A stretch of DNA of 64,000 bases from Streptomyces viridochromogenes DSM 40736 (lineage in GTDB: Bacteria > Actinomycetota > Actinomycetes > Streptomycetales > Streptomycetaceae): assembly GCF_000158955.1 (NCBI RefSeq), contig NZ_GG657757.1, forward strand, positions 4,635,290 to 4,699,289. Reading direction: 5' to 3'. Shown here one piece after another: positions 17,408-25,201 of this stretch (positions are counted from its first letter, which is position 1; each line of letters begins with the position of its first letter). The translations under genes were made by a program, and so were the position numbers. The notes under the pieces are model-generated. The model saw only the letters and a program-made list of their open reading frames with translations, did no database searches and was not told the origin of the DNA.

Positions 17408-18804
17408 CCCGGCGTCTGCTGGCCGGCTATCTCGGGCTGGTCCTGCTCGTCCTGCTGGGTCTGGAGATTCCCTTCGGGCTTCTGTTCGCCCGCGCGGAAA
17501 CGTCCCGCTTGTCCAACAGCATGGAGCGGGACGCCGGAATGCTGGCCGAACTCGCCGAGGAACGCATCGAGGAGAACAACACCGACGAACTGCCCGAGCT
17601 GGCCACGGAATACGCCGAGCGGACCGGAGCCCGAGTGGTCGTCGTGGACCGCACCGGCGCCGTCCTGACCGACTCGGCCTCCACCACCCCCGCCGGGGCC
17701 GACCTGTCCGCACAGCCGGACATCGCCACCGCCCTGCGCAACCGGACCACCGTCGGCACCTCACCCGACCCGGACAGCGGCACGGAGACCCGCTACGTCA
17801 CCGTCCCCGGCTCCTCCGGCGAGACCATCCGCGGCGCCCTGCGGCTCAGCTACCCCACCGATGTGCTGGACGGCCGGGTCCGCGACATCTGGTTCACCCT
17901 CGCCCTGACCGGCCTGGGCGTGCTGGCGGCCGCGGCACTGATCGCCCTGGCACTGGCCCGCTGGATCATCCGCCCCGTCCACGCCCTGGAACGCGCCACC
18001 ACCCAGCTCGCCGACGGCACCCTCACCCACCTGCCCGCCACCGACCTCGGCCCGCCCGAACTGCGACGCCTGGCCGCCTCGTTCACCCACACCGCGACCC
18101 GCCTGCAACACCTCCTCGCCGCTCAGCGCGCCTTCGCCGCCGAAGCCTCCCATCAGCTCAAAACCCCCCTGACAGCGTTGCGGATCCGGCTGGAGAACTT
18201 CGAACCCCACCTCGACCCGGCCGTCCACGACAGCCTGGACGAAGCCATCGGCGAGACCGAACGCCTCGGCCGCATGATCCAGGGGCTGCTCTCCCTGGCC
18301 CGCCTCGAATCCGCCGCCACCACCCCGGAAGCCTCCGACCTCGACGCCGTGGTCGCCGATCGGGCCGCTACCTGGGCTCCCTTCGCCGCCGAACACGACG
18401 TCCGTATCGCCACCACCGGGCGACCGGCAGGCCACGTGTGGGCCATCCCGGGCGCACTGGAACAGATCATCGACAACCTGCTGGCCAACGCCCTTCGCGT
18501 CGCACCCTCCGGCAGCACCGTCACCCTGGCCGTCCGCCACGTGCCCCACGGCATCGAGCTGCACGTCATCGACCAGGGCCCCGGCATGAGCGAAACAGAA
18601 CGCCGGCGCGCCTTCGACCGCTTCTGGCGCGCCTCCGACACCCACCACGACGGCACCGGCCTCGGCCTGCCCATCGTCCGCCACCTCGTCGACGCCTCCG
18701 GCGGTGCCATCACCCTCGATCCCGCCCCCGGCAGCGGCCTCGACGCCCGCGTACGCCTGCGGCCCGTCGCCATCCACCCGACACGGCTCGTCGCCGGCCG
18801 ATAG
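17404..18804 (+). CDS. Membrane sensor histidine kinase
   Basis: 466 residues: transmembrane helices at about 5-28 and 165-187 flank an extracellular domain of some 135 residues, followed by HAMP, the dimerisation helix with His250 in EASHQLKTPLTALR, an N-box DNLLANAL, and G-boxes DQGPGMS and DGTGLGLPIV. Paired with the response regulator through an ATGA overlap. The sensor domain is not recognisable, so the signal is unknown; the PepSY lipoprotein upstream may take part. Confidence 0.95.
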   Translation: MTRRLLAGYLGLVLLVLLGLEIPFGLLFARAETSRLSNSMERDAGMLAELAEERIEENNTDELPELATEYAERTGARVVVVDRTGAVLTDSASTTPAGADLSAQPDIATALRNRTTVGTSPDPDSGTETRYVTVPGSSGETIRGALRLSYPTDVLDGRVRDIWFTLALTGLGVLAAAALIALALARWIIRPVHALERATTQLADGTLTHLPATDLGPPELRRLAASFTHTATRLQHLLAAQRAFAAEASHQLKTPLTALRIRLENFEPHLDPAVHDSLDEAIGETERLGRMIQGLLSLARLESAATTPEASDLDAVVADRAATWAPFAAEHDVRIATTGRPAGHVWAIPGALEQIIDNLLANALRVAPSGSTVTLAVRHVPHGIELHVIDQGPGMSETERRRAFDRFWRASDTHHDGTGLGLPIVRHLVDASGGAITLDPAPGSGLDARVRLRPVAIHPTRLVAGR

Positions 18805-18849
18805 AAGTTTCCGGCATCGCGCGCGTATGGGGCATCTCCGTGTGACCGC

Positions 18850-18993
18850 TCAGTCCAGGAAGTAGGACCAGAAGGGGATCGTGCCGTCCTGATGGCCTTC
18901 GGGTGTCGGCACAGGGCGACCGAACTCGTGGTGGAAGTGGTCGGCCAGATCGGTGCCGTAACAGATGATGTCCGTCTGGTACATCGACAACAC
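18850..18993 (-). pseudogene. Fragment resembling a SMI1/KNR4-family C-terminus
   Basis: The minus strand reads VLSMYQTDIICYGTDLADHFHHEFG and ends FWSYFLD-stop, a pattern I associate with the C-terminal part of SMI1/KNR4 immunity-type proteins. The N-terminal two thirds are missing and another gene fragment in a different frame abuts it, so this is a stump at the left edge of the accessory region. Confidence 0.5.
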
Positions 18994-19007
18994 GGGCGTA
19001 CCGGTGC

Positions 19008-19080
19008 GGTCCGGATGTCCATCAGCACCACGTCGGGCCGCAGTTCGCGGCAGACGGCGAGGGCGGCCTGCACCGCTGTT
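19008..19080 (-). pseudogene. Fragment of a response-regulator receiver domain
   Basis: The minus strand encodes AVQAALAVCRELRPDVVLMDIR, the strand-helix-strand around the phosphoacceptor Asp of NarL-type receivers. It is open for only about 25 codons, lacks start, DNA-binding domain and continuation, and joins the SMI1-like stump out of frame. Confidence 0.5.
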
Positions 19081-19101
19081 GCCGTGGTTGTCCGCTGTGA
19101 A

Positions 19102-19119
19102 GGGCACGCTATGGGCACG
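19102..19119. repeat. Copy 1 of motif GGGCACGCTRTGGGCACG
   Basis: GGGCACG-CTAT-GGGCACG is a direct repeat of GGGCACG. Near-identical copies occur at 26599 and 27504; copies 1 and 2 also share CCGTGGTTGTCCG about 10 bases upstream. All three lie in the accessory region. Integrase arm sites are one possible role. Confidence 0.6.
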
Positions 19120-19199
19120 ATGTTCGAGCTGCTGCCCCGGCCGGGCGTACGGCCATCGGGCGTTGTCCGTGTTCGAGCCGACCGGCCCGCGCCACGTGA

Positions 19200-19553
19200 T
19201 CAGCTGGAACCGGGAGCGGAACGGTCGGGCGTTTCCTGTCCGGCACGGCGGCGGTATTCGGCGTTGATGCGCTGCGCCTCCTCGAGCTGGTCCTCAAGGA
19301 TGACGATGCGGCAGGCAGCCTCGATCGGGGTGCCCCTGTCGACGAGCTCGCGGGCGCGCGCCGCGATCCGCAGTTGGTAGCGGGAGTACCGGCGGTGCCC
19401 GCCCTCCGAGCGCAGCGGAGTGATCAGCCGGGCCTCACCGAGGGCTCGGAGGAAAGCCGGGGTGGTGCCGAGCATCTCGGCGGCCCGCCCCATGGTGTAT
19501 GCGGGGTAGTCGTCGTCGTCCAGACGATCACTGAGGGGGATATCTGCTGTCAT
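19200..19553 (-). CDS. MerR/BldC-like DNA-binding protein
   Basis: The 117-residue protein has a MerR-type winged helix (YTMGRAAEMLGTTPAFLRALGEARLITPLRSEGGHRRYSRYQLRIA) and a short C-terminal coiled coil (VILEDQLEEAQRINAEYRRR). The ATG at 19553 is preceded by AGAGGTGAC. I know this type next to cold-shock and DEAD-box helicase genes in Streptomyces. A 32-base perfect hairpin lies within its leader, so expression may depend on read-through. Confidence 0.85.
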   Translation of the reverse strand: MTADIPLSDRLDDDDYPAYTMGRAAEMLGTTPAFLRALGEARLITPLRSEGGHRRYSRYQLRIAARARELVDRGTPIEAACRIVILEDQLEEAQRINAEYRRRAGQETPDRSAPGSS

Positions 19554-19578
19554 GTCACCTCTTTGTGCAACGCGTCGA

Positions 19579-19610
19579 GGGGCCCTGGTGCCGTACGGCA
19601 CCAGGGCCCC
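19579..19610 (-). terminator. 32-base perfect palindromic hairpin in the leader of the MerR-like gene
   Basis: GGGGCCCTGGTGCC at 19579-19592 pairs perfectly with GGCACCAGGGCCCC at 19597-19610 around GTAC. It ends 26 bases from the MerR-like start. On the minus strand any transcript from upstream must cross it to express that gene, so it is either the terminator of an upstream transcript or an attenuator. Confidence 0.75.
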
Positions 19611-20013
19611 GAAGGAAATTCAACACCATCTGTCGGCCCAGATGCTCTGCCGACCTTCTGTTTCCGCTACCAGCCCTGCAGAAGGGGGGTGCGGGGATCG
19701 CGGCTGCGTGACCGGGGACCACCTTCCAATCCGGGGTCTTGCGGTACCCGGACCGAGTGCCTCTCGGCCGGGCGATCCTGATGGCGTCTGCTCCTCCGTT
19801 CTCCCTCTTGACCTGCGGATCTCGTGTACTTCAACCCCGCCAGTTCATGTCTGTCGGGTATCGCTGGACCGTGTCAACGAGAAAAAGACTAACCACGCCA
19901 GAAGCCAATGTCTACCCTGGCAAGAACAGATTTCAGCCCTCAGGAGGAACAGAAACCCTGTGACCTGCACCAACGGGTGACCCCAGAACGGACGGCTGGA
20001 CGGCTGGACGGCA
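19611..20013. other. 403-base gap with no convincing gene
   Basis: The stretch between two strong hairpins has no open frame with good coding pattern on either strand. On the minus strand a TTGACA hexamer (19877-19872) and purine-rich AGGGAGAACGGAGGAG segments suggest a transcribed leader or small RNA that would end at the hairpin at 19579-19610. On the plus strand AGGAGGAAC (about 19941) precedes only a six-codon frame. Confidence 0.35.
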
Positions 20014-20051
20014 GTGAGGGCCCTGCCGACGCGCGTCGGCAGGGCCCTCAC
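20014..20051 (-). terminator. 17-bp perfect hairpin after the SCO5918-like gene
   Basis: GTGAGGGCCCTGCCGAC (20014-20030) and GTCGGCAGGGCCCTCAC (20035-20051) pair without mismatch around GCGC, 31 bases beyond the stop at 20083. It should end transcripts of the CBS/SCO5918-like genes. Confidence 0.85.
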
Positions 20052-20082
20052 CGGGATCCTGATGGCGGTTCTCCGCCCGTCC

Positions 20083-20394
20083 TCATACCTCCAGGGAGGC
20101 GGCACCGAGCAGTGCCGACGCGGTCTGGAGCGGAGTGGGGACACGTACGGGCTCGGCCCCGGGGCGGTCGTGGCAGGTGAAGCCGAGGCGGGTCATGGCC
20201 CGGATGACTTCGCCGCCGGTGAAGTCTCGGCGGTCCTGTCGGGTGATGATCTGGCCCACCTGCTTGACGGGGTAGCGACGGCGGCCGATGGTCACGGACT
20301 CACCCGTGACGATCTCGGGCGTGACGCCCTTCATCGAGGCCAGCACTCCGCTCTTGGTCAGGTCGAACGGGTACCGGGCGATGACACAGCGCAT
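20083..20394 (-). CDS. SCO5918-family small protein
   Basis: 103 residues beginning MRCVIARYPFDLTKSGVLASMKG, with TIGRRRYPVKQVGQIITRQDRRDFTGGEVIRAMTRLGFTC. This matches, from memory, the conserved Streptomyces family named after SCO5918, found beside a DEAD-box helicase and a cold-shock protein. Function unknown; the basic, strand-rich pattern would suit nucleic acid binding, but that is inference. It follows the CBS-domain gene by 49 bases. Confidence 0.75.
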   Translation of the reverse strand: MRCVIARYPFDLTKSGVLASMKGVTPEIVTGESVTIGRRRYPVKQVGQIITRQDRRDFTGGEVIRAMTRLGFTCHDRPGAEPVRVPTPLQTASALLGAASLEV

Positions 20395-20443
20395 GATGCC
20401 CCACAGAGAGAGAAGGAGAACGGGCTGGTTCGGGCGACGCGAA

Positions 20444-20791
20444 TCAGCGGGCGACGGCCAGGGCGCCCGGGCCCCGGCCGTGTTCCCCGACGGCGACGGG
20501 CCGGGGGACGGGCGAGGTGAGGGGTCCGTCGAGGACGTCCCGTAGACGGAGCCGGTCCGTGTACGTGGAACTGCCGCGGTGAACGGCGAGGTCGGCTCGG
20601 GTGATCGAGCCCGTGCACTGGTCGTCCCCGTCGCACAGGAGGAGGTACTCGACACGGGCGCCGGCCATGACGGACAGCGCGACCTCGACGGTCATGTCGT
20701 CCCGGACCCGGAGTCCTGACACGTCCATGTCGTCGACCACGGTCATGGGGAAGGGACCCGCCTGGTGTCGCTGTGCCTGAACCGGTGTCAA
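20444..20791 (-). CDS. Single-CBS-pair-like protein in the cold-shock cluster
   Basis: 115 residues resembling a CBS domain: VSGLRVRDDMTVEVALSVMAGARVEYLLLCDGDDQCTGSITRADLAVHR. Only one clear CBS motif with a partial second is present, so it may dimerise. A TTG at 20791 is chosen as start because a perfect AGGAGG stands eight bases upstream, while the internal ATG at 20746 has none. It lies 41 bases downstream of the helicase stop in the same direction. Confidence 0.75.
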   Translation of the reverse strand: MTPVQAQRHQAGPFPMTVVDDMDVSGLRVRDDMTVEVALSVMAGARVEYLLLCDGDDQCTGSITRADLAVHRGSSTYTDRLRLRDVLDGPLTSPVPRPVAVGEHGRGPGALAVAR

Positions 20792-20832
20792 AGCTGCCTC
20801 CTCGGGGACGGGTGCGTTGCTGGTCGGTGCTT

Positions 20833-22350
20833 CTAGGCCGCCGGATCGAAGGCCGACCGCTGTGCCCTGGGCTGCCCCGCTTGTCCGGCGGTGCGCCCGC
20901 GAGCGGGGCGGCGCCGGCCTCGGGACGAGGGAGCCGCGGACGACACGGCACGGCCGGGACGTGCCACGGCCGGTGCGGTGACGACGACAGGGACACCGGA
21001 GGGGGCCTGGGCGCCTGTGATGCGGCTCAGTTCCGCTTCACCCGAACGGACCGGGGTGGTCCGGGGAGTGATGCCGGCTGCGGCCATCAGCCGGTTCATG
21101 CCGCGGCGCTGGTCGGGCGTCACAAGCGTGACGACGCTGCCGGACTCGCCGGCGCGGGCGGTACGGCCGCCGCGGTGCAGGTAGTCCTTGTGGTCGCCCG
21201 GCGGATCCACGTTGACGACCAGGTCGAGGTTGTCGACGTGGATGCCGCGGGCCGCGACGTTGGTCGCCACCAGGACCGTCACATGGCCGGTCTTGAACTG
21301 GGCGAGGGTCCGTGTGCGCTGGGGCTGGGACTTGCCACCGTGCAGACCCGCGGCGCGGACGCCGCTGTTCAGCAGGTGCTTGGTCAGCCGGTCCACGGCG
21401 TGCTTGGTGTCCAGGAACATGATCACCCGGCCGTCTCGCGCCGCGATCTCGGTGGTCGTCCGGTACTTGTCCGCTTCGTGTACGTGGAGCACGTGGTGCT
21501 CCATCGTGGTGACCGCACCCGCCGACGGGTCGACGGAGTGGACCACCGGGTCGTTCAGGTAGCGGCGGACCAGCAGGTCGACGTTACGGTCGAGGGTCGC
21601 CGAGAAGAGCATCCGCTGCCCTTCGGGGCGCACTTGGTCGAGCAGGGCGGTGACCTGCGGCATGAAGCCCATGTCGGCCATCTGGTCGGCCTCGTCGAGG
21701 ACGGTGATACCGATGTCGTCCAGTCGGCAGTCACCCCGGTCGATGAGGTCCTTGAGCCGCCCCGGCGTCGCGACGACGATCTCCGCCCCGGCCCGCAGCG
21801 CCCCCGCCTGCCTGCCGATCGACATGCCGCCGACCACCGTGGCCAGCCGCAGCCGCACGGAGCGGGCGTACGGTGTGAGCGCGTCGGTCACTTGCTGGGC
21901 GAGCTCGCGGGTGGGGACGAGGACCAGGGCAAGCGGCCTCCGCGGCTCCGCGCGCCGGCCCGCTGTACGGGCCAGCGTCGCGAGGCCGAAGGCGAGGGTC
22001 TTGCCCGACCCGGTACGGCCGCGGCCGAGCACGTCACGTCCCGCGAGGGAGTTCGGCAGGGTCGCCCCCTGGATGGGGAACGGTACGGTCACGCCCTGGT
22101 GACCGAGCGCGGCCAGCAACGGCGCCGGCAGGGCGAGGTCGGCGAACGACTCGACGGCCGGCAACGCGGGCGTGGTCGTCACCGGCAACGCGAACTCGCC
22201 CTGGGGTGCGGTCTGTCGACGTCCGTAGCCCTTGGAACGCCGCGGAGCCTGCGAGCGCTGGGTGGCGGAACCCCGGGAGCGGTCATAGGTGCGATTCGTG
22301 CGTTCAGTACGTTCAGTACGTTCAGTGCGGGCAGTGCGTGCGCGGTTCAA
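20833..22350 (-). CDS. DEAD-box ATP-dependent RNA helicase
   Basis: 505 residues with all helicase motifs: FPIQ (Q motif), RTGSGKT (I), PTRELA (Ia), TPGR (Ib), DEAD (II), SAT (III), and C-terminal VATNVAARGIHV and HRGGRTARAG (V, VI). Family members unwind structured RNA, notably in the cold. The start is a TTG at 22350, decided by GAGGAAGG six bases upstream; no ATG or GTG fits. The N-terminus holds a three-fold Arg-Thr-Glu repeat and a basic tail follows the core, both likely RNA contacts. Confidence 0.93.
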   Translation of the reverse strand: MNRARTARTERTERTERTNRTYDRSRGSATQRSQAPRRSKGYGRRQTAPQGEFALPVTTTPALPAVESFADLALPAPLLAALGHQGVTVPFPIQGATLPNSLAGRDVLGRGRTGSGKTLAFGLATLARTAGRRAEPRRPLALVLVPTRELAQQVTDALTPYARSVRLRLATVVGGMSIGRQAGALRAGAEIVVATPGRLKDLIDRGDCRLDDIGITVLDEADQMADMGFMPQVTALLDQVRPEGQRMLFSATLDRNVDLLVRRYLNDPVVHSVDPSAGAVTTMEHHVLHVHEADKYRTTTEIAARDGRVIMFLDTKHAVDRLTKHLLNSGVRAAGLHGGKSQPQRTRTLAQFKTGHVTVLVATNVAARGIHVDNLDLVVNVDPPGDHKDYLHRGGRTARAGESGSVVTLVTPDQRRGMNRLMAAAGITPRTTPVRSGEAELSRITGAQAPSGVPVVVTAPAVARPGRAVSSAAPSSRGRRRPARGRTAGQAGQPRAQRSAFDPAA

Positions 22351-22476
22351 GTGGAACCTTCCTCGATGTGGGCACGTAGGCACGTAGCAAGGAATTTCCG
22401 CAGCAAAATGAACGGCGCAGAGAATCGCGAGAACGAGCCGAATATGGCAGGGGAGAATCACCCCGGAAATGCAGCG

Positions 22477-22512
22477 AGCTGGGGCCCGCACCCCAAGGTG
22501 CGGGCCCCAGCT
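22477..22512 (-). terminator. 16-bp perfect hairpin between cold-shock protein and helicase genes
   Basis: AGCTGGGGCCCGCACC (22477-22492) pairs fully with GGTGCGGGCCCCAGCT (22497-22512) around CCAA, starting 25 bases after the csp stop. It would end the csp transcript before the helicase gene unless read through. Confidence 0.85.
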
Positions 22513-22536
22513 GCGAAGTATGTGCTGCCGCCGGTG

Positions 22537-22740
22537 TCAGGCGGGAACGATGTTCTCGGCCGTCGGGCCCTTCTGGCCCTGCGCGACGTCGAAGGACACC
22601 TTCTGACCTTCCAGCAGCTCGCGGAAGCCCTGGGCGGCGATGTTCGAGTAGTGGGCGAAGACGTCGGGGCCGCCACCCTCCTGCTCGATGAAGCCGAAGC
22701 CCTTTTCCGCGTTGAACCACTTCACGGTGCCAGTAGCCAT
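22537..22740 (-). CDS. Cold-shock protein (CspA family)
   Basis: A 67-residue single OB-fold protein starting MATGTVKWFNAEKGFGFI with RNP1 (KGFGFIEQ) and RNP2-like DVFAHYS, ending GPTAENIVPA. It is an RNA chaperone. GAAGGAG stands before the ATG. It precedes the DEAD-box helicase in the same direction, separated by a strong hairpin; both remodel RNA, so the pairing is functionally sensible. Confidence 0.97.
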   Translation of the reverse strand: MATGTVKWFNAEKGFGFIEQEGGGPDVFAHYSNIAAQGFRELLEGQKVSFDVAQGQKGPTAENIVPA

Positions 22741-23180
22741 GTCATTTCTCCTTCGGAGACGATGTGCGGAATTCGCCCTGTGCGGATTCCGTGTCGCCGT
22801 GCTGATTAACCCGTCGGAAAACTGAACCCTCTGGCAACCACACCTGCAACTGAGATCGACATTAGCACGGTGCGACCGGCCCTGCACGGTCAGGAATTCC
22901 ATTCCGCTCGGCGGCCGAGGAATACTCGCCGCGCACCGCACCTATTTCTCATGTCGCCGATACAGATATTGATGCGCGCGGAAGCGGTGTTCCGGCCGAG
23001 CGCTTCCGGACACAGCGCCATGACCTCCGTCGATGAGCCGTGCGCCGCTGCCCTCGTCATCAACCGACGGAGCAACGGGGAACGTGTCGACACCCCATTG
23101 TCGCGATGAAGGTCACATCGGCCCGGAAGAGCACGACGTCGATGGCCGGCGGGTGGCACGAGCCGTTCGCCGGCCGTGTT
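22741..23180. other. 440-base leader/promoter region of the cold-shock gene
   Basis: No gene seen. The first 130 bases upstream of csp on the minus strand are less G+C-rich than the surroundings and contain GGAATCCGCACAGG and GGCGAATTCCGCAC near-repeats able to form hairpins, as expected for a cold-shock leader. No consensus promoter could be fixed by eye. Confidence 0.4.
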
Positions 23181-23648
23181 CTAGCCGACGCGTGCGGCGG
23201 TCCAGGTGATGTGCGGGGGCTCGACGCGTGCGCACAGGGGCCCGCCCCGCTCGTCGGTCAGGCCGAGGCGTCCGACCAGCAGCCCGTCGCGTGCGGCCTC
23301 GGCGAGTACGTCGGCGGGGATGACGTCGAGCATGAGCTTGGCGCGGCGGAACATCGTGAAGGTGCCCGACTCGTCGACCGTGCCCCACGACAGGTAGATG
23401 AACCGTCGTCCCAGACGGTCCTGTACATAGGGGCCTTTGACCTCGACGCCGGTCGGCGAGGCGCTGGTGGTGCACTCCAGGGTCCACGTCGCGGACGGTG
23501 CGTCGCCGGGCTGTGGCTCGAGGAGTTCGGCCGGACGGTCGCGGCGTTGCACGGCGACGTGGACGTTGCCGTACGCGGGGACTTTGCCGTCGGCAGGGGC
23601 GGGGCAGGTGAGGCCCGGCAGGTCGACGGCGTCGATGCGGATACGCAT
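23181..23648 (-). CDS. DUF5990 family protein
   Basis: 155 residues starting MRIRIDAVDLPGLTC with NVHVAVQRRDRPAELLEPQPGDAPSATWTLECT and a C-terminal PPHITWTAARVG. The pattern fits the actinobacterial DUF5990 family, a small predicted beta-rich protein of unknown role. The MRIRI start at 23648 is preferred over an ATG three codons upstream because family members start there. No operon partner. Confidence 0.7.
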   Translation of the reverse strand: MRIRIDAVDLPGLTCPAPADGKVPAYGNVHVAVQRRDRPAELLEPQPGDAPSATWTLECTTSASPTGVEVKGPYVQDRLGRRFIYLSWGTVDESGTFTMFRRAKLMLDVIPADVLAEAARDGLLVGRLGLTDERGGPLCARVEPPHITWTAARVG

Positions 23649-23659
23649 GGTGGCCATGA

Positions 23660-24018
23660 TCCCGCCATCGCCCGAGCAAGGGCCAGCCGGCCTCGGACTG
23701 GGCTGCGCCCGGACAGCGTTGACCGCGTCACTCAGCGCCGACCCCAGGTGCCGTCATCCCCGTCCGGCAGTTCGTCAACGACACCGACCCCGTGCACCGG
23801 CGTAGGCGGCGGTATCACTGGCCTGTTCTTCCCCTCCGAGACGCTTCAGCTCAGGGCCCATGCCATGTTTGTGGAGGCGAAACCGGGCTTCTTGCGCGGG
23901 GCCGGACCATGGTGATGCCCCGGGGCCGACCGGGCACCGCTTTAGGAGTTCGACCCGATCCCTTCAGTCCGGCGCTGGGCGGGTACTGCAGCGTGGACGC
24001 GGAGCTCGGCTACCTGGA
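23660..24018. other. 359-base gap, probably decayed coding sequence
   Basis: Several short open frames overlap here but none has a start, ribosome-binding site and coding pattern together. A plus-strand frame ending GGYCSVDAELGYLD-stop near 24022 looks like a protein tail without a body. Probably remnants at the edge of the less G+C-rich patch. Confidence 0.35.
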
Positions 24019-24408
24019 CTAGGCGCTGCGCTCAATTGACTTCGTCATCAGGGCGAAGTCGTCTGGCGCATAGTGGCTTACTCCGATCGTTTCATCGCAT
24101 TTCATGCAGACGCGCTTACTGGAGTCGGGGGGAAGTTCGCCCGGCGGGTGAAATTCCTGATGGCAATGGGGGCAGGCGAGTACCGGCTTACGGCATTTCT
24201 CGCACCTCGCCAGCTTCCCTGCTATGTTTCCAGGGCTTGCGAAAACTCGGCCCACGGCCGCCACAATCTTGGCTGCCCCCCGCGCCGTCACCAAATCTTG
24301 AAGCTTCGACTCCCAGGTTCTAGGGCGAGTGAATTTGGTGAACTTGCAAGACGGGCACTCGGACGGGTATTCGTAAGTCAGCCCCATCCATTTTTTCGTT
24401 ACGGTCAT
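24019..24408 (-). CDS. Zinc-ribbon protein of unknown function
   Basis: 129 residues with four Cys-pair motifs: CPSC near residue 18, CEKC near 70, CPHC near 80 and CMKC near 103, enough for two zinc ribbons. Between the first two lies a helical stretch (WESKLQDLVTARGAAKIVAAVGRVF). Codon use is visibly less G+C-rich than the neighbours, suggesting recent transfer. The ATG overlaps the stop of the upstream acidic-protein gene in TGATG, so the two are probably made together. Confidence 0.75.
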   Translation of the reverse strand: MTVTKKWMGLTYEYPSECPSCKFTKFTRPRTWESKLQDLVTARGAAKIVAAVGRVFASPGNIAGKLARCEKCRKPVLACPHCHQEFHPPGELPPDSSKRVCMKCDETIGVSHYAPDDFALMTKSIERSA

Positions 24409-24629
24409 CAATCGTCATCTCCATCGCCATAGTCCTCCTCTTCGGACTCGTAGTCGCTTTCAGAGTCGTCGATCGGCGTCAGAGCATTTTCGCCAGACAC
24501 GTAGTCAGATGTGCTGGTGTAGCCCATACCCGAGGCGTCCTCGGTCACCTCGGACTCGGAGTAAGTGTCGCCGTAATTCGATTCGGGTTCACCGGTTGAA
24601 GGGTCCGCGGGGGTGTATTCGGTGCCCAT
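24408..24629 (-). CDS. Small highly acidic protein coupled to the zinc-ribbon gene
   Basis: 73 residues rich in Asp, Glu, Ser and Tyr, ending in an almost purely acidic tail (SDYESEEEDYGDGDDD). GGGAG stands before the ATG. No fold is recognisable; it looks disordered and DNA-mimic-like in charge. The TGATG junction with the next gene argues that it is real and functionally linked to the zinc-ribbon protein. Confidence 0.65.
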   Translation of the reverse strand: MGTEYTPADPSTGEPESNYGDTYSESEVTEDASGMGYTSTSDYVSGENALTPIDDSESDYESEEEDYGDGDDD

Positions 24630-24962
24630 CACTGTCTCCCAAAAGGTGGAAGCCTTCGAATGCAGAGAAATAGAGTTGCGCTGCCGCCAGGCCTATGAGC
24701 TCCCGGGCCGAGTGGATGTCCTTCAAAGCGGCTAGTGGAAGCGACGCTCTCTTACTGTCACGTACGAGTGGTCCCGGCCGCTGGCCACCTGTTAGGCAAT
24801 TTTGCATCGAAATGGGACGCTCTTCTACTTGGGGATTCAACGATGCGTCAATAGTTCATAGATCGGAGACCCAGGTGCCAACGGTGATCGTCAGTTGTAG
24901 ATGGTGCGTAGGGCTTTGTCCTGTCTCGGTGTGCCTGCCGCGTGCCCTCTTCAGTCGACCTG
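24630..24962. other. 333-base gap without a confident gene
   Basis: A minus-strand frame (24589-24840) exists but overlaps the acidic-protein gene by about 40 bases and has no Shine-Dalgarno, so it is not called. The rest, downstream of the small membrane protein gene, shows no structure I can name. Base composition is lower in G+C than flanking DNA. Confidence 0.35.
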
Positions 24963-25184
24963 TCAGCTTCTGCGCCCGACAGCCTTCGCTTTGCTGCGGG
25001 CCCAGCCCGAAACAACCGCGCCGATGGCGACGGCGGCAACGTAGACGGTGACGCTCGCCGCGAATCCGCCCGGCAGCCAGCCGAGTGGGCCGGCGTTGCC
25101 GTGGTCGACGAGCTGACGGATAGCTCCCTGCCCCCCAAGGACAACGAGAGCCACACCGAGGATCTGTAGAACGTCGTACTTCAC
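24963..25184 (-). CDS. Small two-helix membrane protein
   Basis: 73 residues with two hydrophobic segments (about 5-20 and 37-60) and a basic C-terminus (WARSKAKAVGRRS). The GTG at 25184 has GGAGGG six bases upstream, which fixes the start. It follows the MerR gene by 17 bases and is probably cotranscribed and regulated by it. Confidence 0.75.
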   Translation of the reverse strand: MKYDVLQILGVALVVLGGQGAIRQLVDHGNAGPLGWLPGGFAASVTVYVAAVAIGAVVSGWARSKAKAVGRRS

Positions 25185-25201
25185 GTGATGCCCTCCGGAG
25201 C

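Noticed and set aside
24589..24840. 83-codon minus-strand frame
   Set aside because: It overlaps the better-supported acidic-protein gene, lacks a ribosome-binding site and shows no recognisable pattern.
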